6,861 nucleotides of DNA, taken from NCBI GenBank assembly GCA_964625615.1, contig CAZVDU010000189.1, positions 1 through 6,861 on the forward strand, in the 5' to 3' direction. Under the pieces are notes generated by a model, which saw only the letters and a list, made by a program, of their open reading frames with translations, did not search any database and was not told where the DNA came from. The translations under genes and the position numbers were made by a program. How positions within the stretch are numbered: the stretch's first letter is position 1; every line of letters begins with the position of its first letter. Positions 1 to 6,142 of this stretch are shown in pieces. The DNA is from M269 sp964625615. GTDB lineage: Bacteria; Pseudomonadota; Gammaproteobacteria; Enterobacterales; Alteromonadaceae.

Positions 1-2
1 GC

Positions 3-3000
3 CATGTCTTCAAAAAATCTACATTATTGATTACAGCTGGTTTACTCAGTGCATCTCTAAGCTATCAAGCTACAGCCGAAAAGTGGAAAGAGCCGCCAAT
101 TAGCATCTTTTTAGACGGTGCGGGGCAAGAGGGTAAAGACGACAAAAAAGGATTGCCGCTCGAAGGAGAACGTATTGTTGAGTTTGAGACGGATGAGGCT
201 ACTTGGATTTCATTAGACGTAACACCTAATGGCGAACATATCTTTTTTGAGATCTTAGGTGATATTTACCGTATCCCTCTAAGTGGAGGTGATGCTATGC
301 GTGTCATTGAAGGTTTTGGTTTCCAATCTCAGCCATCAATCTCTCCTGATGGCGAGCAAATAGCTTTTATCTCGGATGAAGGTGGATCGGAGAATCTCTA
401 TATAGCGAATATTGATGGCTCTGAACCCAAGAAACTTTCCTCTCTGACAACGGGACAGTTGATGAGTCCGGAATGGTCAGCAGATGGTCAGTATGTTTAT
501 ACATCACAACTGACTCATGGCTTGGGAGCCAATGAAATATGGATGTATCACAAGCATGGCGGCAAAGGGGTACAAATTACCAAGTCGCGTCCAAAAGGTA
601 ATGATACGCCACGAGATCAGCAAAATAATGATCAGGGTGTTTCTGCGTCTAGTGATGGGAAGTATCTCTATTACGCTGCCAAGTTGGGTGGTTTTCAATA
701 CAATATGACGAGTTTTCCTTGGCGAGTTGTTCGCCGTGATTTAGAGGAAGGGACGACCGATACTATAGTGACGGCACAAGGTGGTGCCATTCGCCCTCAA
801 ATCTCGCCGGACGGAAATACATTAGTGTATGGAACGAGATACGAAACCGACACGGGTTTTCGTATACGTAATATAGAGACTGGTGAAGATAGATGGTTGG
901 CTTACCCAGTCACGCATGATGATCAGGAATCTCGCGCCACTCGAGATCTATTACCTGCCTACAGTTTTACCCCAGACGGCAGTGCCATCATTACGACTGT
1001 TGATGGCAAGATACAGCGAATTGAGCTGGATTCTGGCGATATGTCGATTATCCCTTTCAATGCCAAAGTCAAGTTGGATATAGGCCCTAATTTGATTAAT
1101 CAGGATAAGGATCTCGAAGGTCCGGTTATCGCTCGAATGGCGCAAACACCTGAATTATCTCCAAGTGGTGATTTAGTTGCGTTCTCTGCACTCGGTGAGC
1201 TGTACACCATGTCATTAGAAGAAGGGGAGACACCGAGTAAGATTGCTCGCGCAGGGACTAACGTTTTCCAGCCGAGCTGGTCAAAAGATGGTAAATATCT
1301 CACCTATATCAGCTGGGATGTCGACGGTGGGCATATATATAGAATGCGTGCTAATGGTCGTGGTAAGCCAGAGCAGTTAACAGAAACGCCAAGTTTTTAT
1401 ACAGAGCCAACGTTTACCCCTGATGGTAGTGAAGTTTTGGCTGTACGGGCATCAAACCATCAATTCAATTTAGGCAATGCTAGAGGACAAAGAGATTTAA
1501 TTGCGATTGATGTTAAAAGTGGTAAAACGCGTGTTGTGATGACGGGCGATGGCTTTGGCAGTATTCATTTTGGAAACGTAGTTGATCGTGTCAATTTATA
1601 CGGTGATGGGGCATTATTCTCCGTTCGTTTAGATGGTACTGACCGCCGCGAGCATATTAAAGTGACGGGTAAGGGTAACTTTTCTGCAGCAAGGCCTCAG
1701 CCAGCCAGAGACATGCGGTTAAGCCCCAATGGTAGATATGCACTTGCGCGTTCTCAACAACAATTGCATCTAGTGAGCGTCCCTCAAGTTGGTAAAAAAG
1801 CAGTCACAATAGATATCAGTAATCCCGATAAAATTATTTTGCCTCTGAAAACGTTATCGGACTTTGGTGTCGATTATTTTGATTGGTCAAATGACGGAGA
1901 AACAATACTGTGGTCTACAGGCAGTACTTTTTATACACAAACACTGACCGACATCGAATGGGTAAAACCGGAGGAAAAAGATACTGCAGAGGGCAGCAAA
2001 GAAGTAGGTGATGAAAAGGTCGAAGAAGAAGCAAAAACAGCTTATCAAACATTCAAGGCACGTGTTGAAGTTCCAAGAGATAACTCAGAGGGTACTATCG
2101 TGCTGCGAGGAGCGACTGCTATCACGATGGGGGATCAAGGGGCGATAGAGAATGCAGATATAGTCGTCACCAATAATAAGTTTGTTGCAGTAGGGCCAAG
2201 AGGAACGGTGAATATTCCACAAGGCGCTGAAGTGCGTGATATGTCTGGAAAATTCATCACACCAGGCTTTGTTGATACTCACGGACACTGGCGTAACTGG
2301 AGTCGTAACGAAGTTATCGAAGAGCAGTTTTGGCCATTCTTAGCTAATGTTGCCTACGGTGTTACGAGTGGCCTTGATGTTCAAACAGGAACAACGGATA
2401 TTTTTGTTTATCAAGATATGGTTGAAGCAGGCAAAATGATTGGTTTGAGAGCTTGGTCTACAGGGCCTGGAGTGTTCTCTGATACTAATATTCAAACGAA
2501 GGAAGATGCTGTTAATGTATTGACGCGTTACAAAGAACATTACCGCACTAAGAATATAAAAGCTTATATCAGTGGCAATCGAAAACAACGTCAGTTAATT
2601 ATCCAAGCTTCAAAAGAAGTCGGTATTATGCCTACAACAGAAGGTGCTTTGGATACTAAGCTAGATTTAACCCACATGGTTGACGGTTTTGCTGGAAACG
2701 AGCACAACCTGCCTGCTTATCCGCTTTATAAGGATGTTCAGCAGCTTGCCTCACAAACGGGTATTGGTTATACACCAACCTTGCTTGTCACTTACGGTGG
2801 ACCTTGGGGTGAAAACTACTGGTTTACGCGCCATAATCCACATGATGACGCTAAAATGAATCAATTTATGCCTCATTCTGTGATTGATGGACGTACTAAA
2901 CGAGCACCTTGGGTTCGTGACGAGGAATACGCATTTACTCGGGTTGCTGATGCTGCTATCGATATTCAAAGGGCTGGCGGCAAGATTGGCGTTGGTTCGC

Positions 3001-3326
3001 ACGGCCAATTCCAAGGTCTAGGTTATCACTGGGAACTTTGGTCATTAGGGTCGGGTAAGGCCACGCCGATGGAAGCTCTAAAAGCAGCTACCATTGATGG
3101 TGCGCATATTATTGGGCATGGTGAAGAGGTGGGCTCGATAGAGGTGGGTAAGTTCGCTGATTTAGTCGTGCTGAACAGTGATCCAAGAGTTGATTTAAAG
3201 AATACGGCTGACATCCATCGAGTCATGGCGAATGGGCGTTTATACAATGACGATACCCTAGATGAAGAATGGCCGCGTAAACGCGAATTACCGAAGCTTT
3301 GGTTTCACGATCAAGCGCCAAATTAA
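3..3326 (+). CDS. Exported TolB-like beta-propeller / amidohydrolase fusion protein (5' end cut by window edge)
   Basis: This is a metal-dependent amidohydrolase (COG1228/imidazolonepropionase-like) joined to an N-terminal beta-propeller; the substrate is unknown. The frame is open to the left edge with no ATG in frame, so the true start lies outside the window; the TTG at 27 falls inside the signal peptide. Visible codons give FKKSTLLITAGLLSAS..., with a likely signal peptidase I site at YQATA|EKW (cut near base 77), so the enzyme is probably periplasmic. Numbering from the TTG: about 11 PD40/TolB-type repeats (SPDG, SADG, TPDG, SKDG, SPNG, SNDG cores) lie between residues 61 and 631. An acidic linker covers about 645-690. 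The amidohydrolase domain runs from about 690 to 1075, with ITPGFVDTHGHW (metal pair His752/His754), IKAY (Lys845), His883, NEH (His893), GSHGQ (His992) and a closing GSIEVGKFADLVVL strand. It is convergent with the receptor gene. The family call is firm; the role in nutrient processing is inference. Confidence 0.93.
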   Translation, partial: HVFKKSTLLITAGLLSASLSYQATAEKWKEPPISIFLDGAGQEGKDDKKGLPLEGERIVEFETDEATWISLDVTPNGEHIFFEILGDIYRIPLSGGDAMRVIEGFGFQSQPSISPDGEQIAFISDEGGSENLYIANIDGSEPKKLSSLTTGQLMSPEWSADGQYVYTSQLTHGLGANEIWMYHKHGGKGVQITKSRPKGNDTPRDQQNNDQGVSASSDGKYLYYAAKLGGFQYNMTSFPWRVVRRDLEEGTTDTIVTAQGGAIRPQISPDGNTLVYGTRYETDTGFRIRNIETGEDRWLAYPVTHDDQESRATRDLLPAYSFTPDGSAIITTVDGKIQRIELDSGDMSIIPFNAKVKLDIGPNLINQDKDLEGPVIARMAQTPELSPSGDLVAFSALGELYTMSLEEGETPSKIARAGTNVFQPSWSKDGKYLTYISWDVDGGHIYRMRANGRGKPEQLTETPSFYTEPTFTPDGSEVLAVRASNHQFNLGNARGQRDLIAIDVKSGKTRVVMTGDGFGSIHFGNVVDRVNLYGDGALFSVRLDGTDRREHIKVTGKGNFSAARPQPARDMRLSPNGRYALARSQQQLHLVSVPQVGKKAVTIDISNPDKIILPLKTLSDFGVDYFDWSNDGETILWSTGSTFYTQTLTDIEWVKPEEKDTAEGSKEVGDEKVEEEAKTAYQTFKARVEVPRDNSEGTIVLRGATAITMGDQGAIENADIVVTNNKFVAVGPRGTVNIPQGAEVRDMSGKFITPGFVDTHGHWRNWSRNEVIEEQFWPFLANVAYGVTSGLDVQTGTTDIFVYQDMVEAGKMIGLRAWSTGPGVFSDTNIQTKEDAVNVLTRYKEHYRTKNIKAYISGNRKQRQLIIQASKEVGIMPTTEGALDTKLDLTHMVDGFAGNEHNLPAYPLYKDVQQLASQTGIGYTPTLLVTYGGPWGENYWFTRHNPHDDAKMNQFMPHSVIDGRTKRAPWVRDEEYAFTRVADAAIDIQRAGGKIGVGSHGQFQGLGYHWELWSLGSGKATPMEALKAATIDGAHIIGHGEEVGSIEVGKFADLVVLNSDPRVDLKNTADIHRVMANGRLYNDDTLDEEWPRKRELPKLWFHDQAPN

Positions 3327-3360
3327 GACGTTGCTATTGATCAAATATCATTCGTAAGAC

Positions 3361-3382
3361 TGCCGCTCATGTTTGAGCGGCA
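3361..3382. terminator. Hairpin between convergent genes, possible bidirectional terminator
   Basis: There is a perfect 9-bp inverted repeat with arms TGCCGCTCA and TGAGCGGCA around the 4-base loop TGTT. It lies 34 bases after the stop of the amidohydrolase gene and 18 bases after the stop of the receptor gene on the other strand. The position between two convergent stops fits a shared terminator. Neither side has a proper T-run (plus side TATGATTCG, minus side GTCTTACG), so it may be a weak terminator or an mRNA 3'-end stabilising stem rather than a classical intrinsic terminator. Confidence 0.55.
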
Positions 3383-3400
3383 TATGATTCGTTAGCAAGA

Positions 3401-6034
3401 CTAGAAGCTATATTCAAAGCCTGCATAGTAGAAGGCGCCGTTAAAACCAAAAGGTGCTGAACGACGAGAAAACTGGAATACACCAGGACTACTCACGATT
3501 TCATTGCCGTTAGCATCGACAATAGTGCCTGATCTTGAGTTACCAATGGTATTTCTGTCCGGTGTCACGTCAAATAGGTTATTGGCACCAATATTAAACG
3601 ACAGGCTGTCGTTTAATTGGTAAGCAACACGCACATCGGTGAGTACTTCGGCACCATAAGTTTGGCGACCGCCATCTGTTACCGTGTATTCGCCAAAGCG
3701 GTTGAATGACAGGTTTACCGTTAAATCATTGAGCCTATAAACACCAGATAAGCTGATACGGTCTTCAGGCTGCCATTCTTCAATGATTGATATGTCTTGT
3801 TCTGAAAACACTTGATCTGTCGTGAGTGTTTCAAGACCACTGCCTACAGGTGTAAAGAGATTAACAACATCTGTCTCAGTAAAGTTAGCCGCGAATGATA
3901 AGTCGAGTAAACCACTGCCAAGCTCGGTATTCCAAGTCGCAACAATATCAACACCGTCGGTTTCTGTATCAGCACCATTTAAGAAGAACTGACCGGACCC
4001 AGCACCAGCAGCCAGCAACGCCGCATCTAATGTGTTGGAAAGCCCTGTCCCTAAACGATTGCTGATGACAATACGATCGTCGATATCAATGGAATAGTAA
4101 TCCACGGTAATGCTGACGGAGTCGATAGGGTTGAAAACAGCGCCGATACTCCAGTTTGTTGATTCTTCTTCCTGTAATTCTGGAATGCCAATGGCTTGAG
4201 CAAGCTCACTGTCATTTCTAAATGTACCGACTTCTTGTTGAACGAGCTCACCTTGGTCATTAACAACAAACTGTGTGCCTATGTTGTTGAAGAATAATTG
4301 TTGAAGGGAAGGCGCTCGAAACCCCGTACTGGCAGCCCCACGTAGTCGCACAGTGTCACTCAATTCATAATTAGCCGCGACCTTAAAGTTGGTGGTGTCA
4401 CCAAAGCCGTCGTAATCATCGTATCGAATAGCGGCGCTAGCAAGCAAACGGTCGCTAAAGTAATATTCTGCATCGATATAAAAAGAGATAACATCACGAC
4501 TTTCATCAACCGCAGAATCTGGTCCAATTCCAGGAAAACCTTGAATACCGCCTGAGGCGTTTTCTGTTCCTACGCCACCACTTAACCCGTCGAAAATGTT
4601 GACGCCATCAATGGTGTCAAAATCAGCAAAAGATAACTCTTCACCCGGTATAATGCGGTATTGATCTTCTCTTATCTCTGCACCAGCTGCGACTTGTAAA
4701 TCACCAAAGCTTTGTGAAAAATCAACGTTAATGGTCTGTAGGGTTAATTCTAAACCATAAGCATCCGCTTCTCTGGGAATGGTGGCTCTGATTTCTTCGG
4801 CAGACAACCCTCTGTTAAACCTCAGCTCGTTTGCGAAAGAGGCATTAATGGAGTTGCTGGTGACGTAGTCTATTGTGTTCTCACCGTAGGTATAAGAAAT
4901 GTCTAATGANNNNNNNNNNNNNNNNNNNNNNNNNNNNNNNNNNNNNNNNNNNNNNNNNNNNNNNNNNNNNNNNNNNNNNNNNNNNNNNNNNNNNNNNNNN
5001 NNNNNNNNNTTTAAGGCAACATTGAAGAAGCCTTTATCACCTAACGAAAAGCCCTTATTCAGATTGATATTCGTGGTTTCTCCATCACCTTCTGAGAATT
5101 CACCGTAAGACGCTTCAACGCTGCCCGCTTCTTCACTGTCTTTTAATACCAGGTTTATAACACCTGCAATGGCGTCAGAGCCGTATTGCGCTGCTGCGCC
5201 ATCACGTAAGATTTCTATACGTTTAATTGATACTGCTGGAATGGCGTTGAGGTCAGTACCCGCAGTACCGCGCCCAACTGACGTGTTTATATGAATAAGA
5301 GAAGCTTGATGGCGTCTTTTACCGTTAATAAGGACGAGGGTTTGGTCGGGGCCTAAGCCGCGCAGAGTGGCAGGCCTTAATGCATCTGTTCCATCACTAA
5401 TGGATGATGACGAAAAATTAAAAGAGGGCGCGATTGTTTGTAACATACGGCCGACTTCTGTTTGCCCAGTATTCGCGAGTGCTTCTGCTGACAAAATATC
5501 GACAGGTACAGGTAAGTCTTCTGCCGATCTTCCTGCCACGCGACTACCAACGACATTAATTCTTTCAACTTTTTGAACGTTCTGTTCTTCTTGTGCTAGG
5601 GGCGCTTGTATAGCACCGACTGCCAGTAGCGGGGCTAATGCAGTTTGTAGCTTACTTTTCTTGTTCACCTTAGTGTTCCTCCAACTTGTTATTGTATTTA
5701 TGCTCAGTTGGCCGGATTCATTCTCTACTGCGTATAGCGCTGTACCTTCAAGCAATTTGACTAATCCCAACTTGGGAGAATAGTTGCCTTTCAGCGCGTT
5801 GGTATGGTGTTGGCTCGCCATGTCGAATGAGAAAAGTAATGTCTGATTGGCTTGTTGTGCAAACTCAATTAAAGCCAAATCAGCCCTTTTCGATTCAATA
5901 TCAAAATCAACACTATTTTGTGCAAAAGAATCAAAAGGCGAAATGCACAACAACAAGCCAAAGAGAAACAGCGAGTTCCTCAGAGCCCGTGTTGAAGAAC
6001 GACATAGTTCGCCTGTTTTCCAACTGAACAACAT
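3401..6034 (-). CDS. TonB-dependent outer-membrane receptor with N-terminal STN signalling domain (contains assembly gap)
   Basis: This is a TonB-energised outer-membrane transporter that probably also signals to FecR. From the ATG at 6034: a signal peptide covers residues 1-38 (hydrophobic core SLFLFGLLLC, cut at SFA|Q). The STN domain (about 42-113; DFDIESKRADLALIEFAQQA, LKGNYS, LLEGTAL) is the part of FecA-type receptors that contacts FecR. Residues 123-147 form a second signal-peptide-like segment. A TonB-box-like stretch (ERINVVGSR) is at 157-165. The plug is about 170-300 (LRGLGPDQTLVLINGKRRH, IEILRDGAAAQYGSDAIAGV). The barrel runs to the terminal Phe877 (GFEYSF), the usual C-terminal aromatic for BAM recognition. 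Residues 342-375 are unreadable because of the N gap. The ATG is the only common start after an upstream in-frame TAA (6073-6071) that leaves room for the STN domain, but it lacks a Shine-Dalgarno at normal spacing. FecR lies 108 bases upstream. The ligand cannot be read from the sequence. Confidence 0.92.
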   Translation of the reverse strand: MLFSWKTGELCRSSTRALRNSLFLFGLLLCISPFDSFAQNSVDFDIESKRADLALIEFAQQANQTLLFSFDMASQHHTNALKGNYSPKLGLVKLLEGTALYAVENESGQLSINTITSWRNTKVNKKSKLQTALAPLLAVGAIQAPLAQEEQNVQKVERINVVGSRVAGRSAEDLPVPVDILSAEALANTGQTEVGRMLQTIAPSFNFSSSSISDGTDALRPATLRGLGPDQTLVLINGKRRHQASLIHINTSVGRGTAGTDLNAIPAVSIKRIEILRDGAAAQYGSDAIAGVINLVLKDSEEAGSVEASYGEFSEGDGETTNINLNKGFSLGDKGFFNVALXXXXXXXXXXXXXXXXXXXXXXXXXXXXXXXXXXSLDISYTYGENTIDYVTSNSINASFANELRFNRGLSAEEIRATIPREADAYGLELTLQTINVDFSQSFGDLQVAAGAEIREDQYRIIPGEELSFADFDTIDGVNIFDGLSGGVGTENASGGIQGFPGIGPDSAVDESRDVISFYIDAEYYFSDRLLASAAIRYDDYDGFGDTTNFKVAANYELSDTVRLRGAASTGFRAPSLQQLFFNNIGTQFVVNDQGELVQQEVGTFRNDSELAQAIGIPELQEEESTNWSIGAVFNPIDSVSITVDYYSIDIDDRIVISNRLGTGLSNTLDAALLAAGAGSGQFFLNGADTETDGVDIVATWNTELGSGLLDLSFAANFTETDVVNLFTPVGSGLETLTTDQVFSEQDISIIEEWQPEDRISLSGVYRLNDLTVNLSFNRFGEYTVTDGGRQTYGAEVLTDVRVAYQLNDSLSFNIGANNLFDVTPDRNTIGNSRSGTIVDANGNEIVSSPGVFQFSRRSAPFGFNGAFYYAGFEYSF
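4910..5009. other. Assembly gap of 100 Ns inside the receptor gene
   Basis: Exactly 100 undetermined bases interrupt the early barrel, between GDKGFFNVAL and SLDISYTYGENT. The round number suggests a placeholder, not a measured length. The same frame is open on both sides with 100 Ns, so an intact gene needs a true gap of 100 plus a multiple of 3. From what I recall of related receptors, this interval usually spans roughly 100 or more residues, so the real gap is probably several hundred bases. Confidence 0.97.
5666..5682 (-). promoter_or_regulatory. Internal Shine-Dalgarno and in-frame GTG start within the receptor ORF
   Basis: On the minus strand GGAGGA (5682-5677) is followed by 8 bases and then GTG (5668-5666), which is codon 123 of the receptor ORF. 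The protein that would start here opens with a basic stretch (NKKSK) and a hydrophobic run (TALAPLLAVGAI) ending APLAQEEQ, the layout of a Sec signal peptide, and then enters the TonB box and plug. The site is much stronger than that of the ATG at 6034, where the nearest purine-rich stretch (AGAGGA) is about 24 bases away. The -3 Pro in APLA|Q is poor for signal peptidase, so the segment may be partly decayed. It could give a 755-codon transport-only form. Confidence 0.6.
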
Positions 6035-6075
6035 AACCAGACAAGTCAGAAAGAAGATTCCTCTATTGGTTTATG

Positions 6076-6111
6076 AAAAAAGTAAAATAATTAGCCTGAG
6101 AGCAAGCTAAT
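6076..6111 (-). terminator. Rho-independent terminator or attenuator between the FecR gene and the receptor gene
   Basis: Read on the minus strand, arms ATTAGCTTG and CAGGCTAAT form a 9-bp stem with one U-G wobble and a CTCT loop, followed at once by the T-rich run TATTTTACTTTTTT. It starts 31 bases after the FecR stop codon and ends 41 bases before the receptor ATG. The stem is only moderately GC-rich, so partial read-through is plausible. That would make the receptor level differ from that of the regulator genes. Confidence 0.62.
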
Positions 6112-6130
6112 CAATCATGATAGTCTCAGG
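6095..6130 (-). repeat. Inverted repeat overlapping the terminator, possible anti-terminator
   Basis: A perfect 7-bp inverted repeat (minus-strand CCTGAGA at 6130-6124 and TCTCAGG at 6101-6095) is separated by 22 bases. Its 3' arm covers part of the loop and the 3' arm of the terminator stem, so the two hairpins cannot form at once. The intervening loop contains the 8-base palindrome ATCATGAT (6114-6121). This is the geometry of an attenuator, but 7 bp with a 22-base loop is weak and may be chance. Confidence 0.3.
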
Positions 6131-6142
6131 AGAGATAAGGTA

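Noticed and set aside
4..29. ATG at 4-6 and TTG at 27-29 as starts of the amidohydrolase gene
   Set aside because: The ATG is in another frame and reaches a stop (TGA, 28-30) after 8 codons. The TTG lies inside the signal peptide, and codons upstream of it (FKKST) supply the expected basic region, so the start is outside the window.
504..3247. Short ORFs in other frames and antisense within the propeller-amidohydrolase gene
   Set aside because: None has a recognisable domain or ribosome site, and all overlap a strongly supported long coding frame.
3347..3401. Imperfect direct repeat (ATTCGTAAGAC and ATTCGTTAGCAAGAC) flanking the intergenic hairpin
   Set aside because: It is short, gapped and unlinked to any mobile-element feature; most likely chance.
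4899..5108. Plus-strand ORF running through the N gap
   Set aside because: About half of it is undetermined bases and the rest is antisense to clear receptor coding sequence.
5930..5960. Lipoprotein signal at Cys30 of the receptor (GLLLC)
   Set aside because: The residue before Cys is Leu, not Gly/Ala/Ser, and a good signal peptidase I site (SFA|Q) follows; the mature protein is an outer-membrane barrel.
5827..6110. Two plus-strand ORFs antisense to the receptor's signal peptide and STN region
   Set aside because: They show low-complexity, shadow-like translations, and one runs through the terminator region; no sign of real coding.
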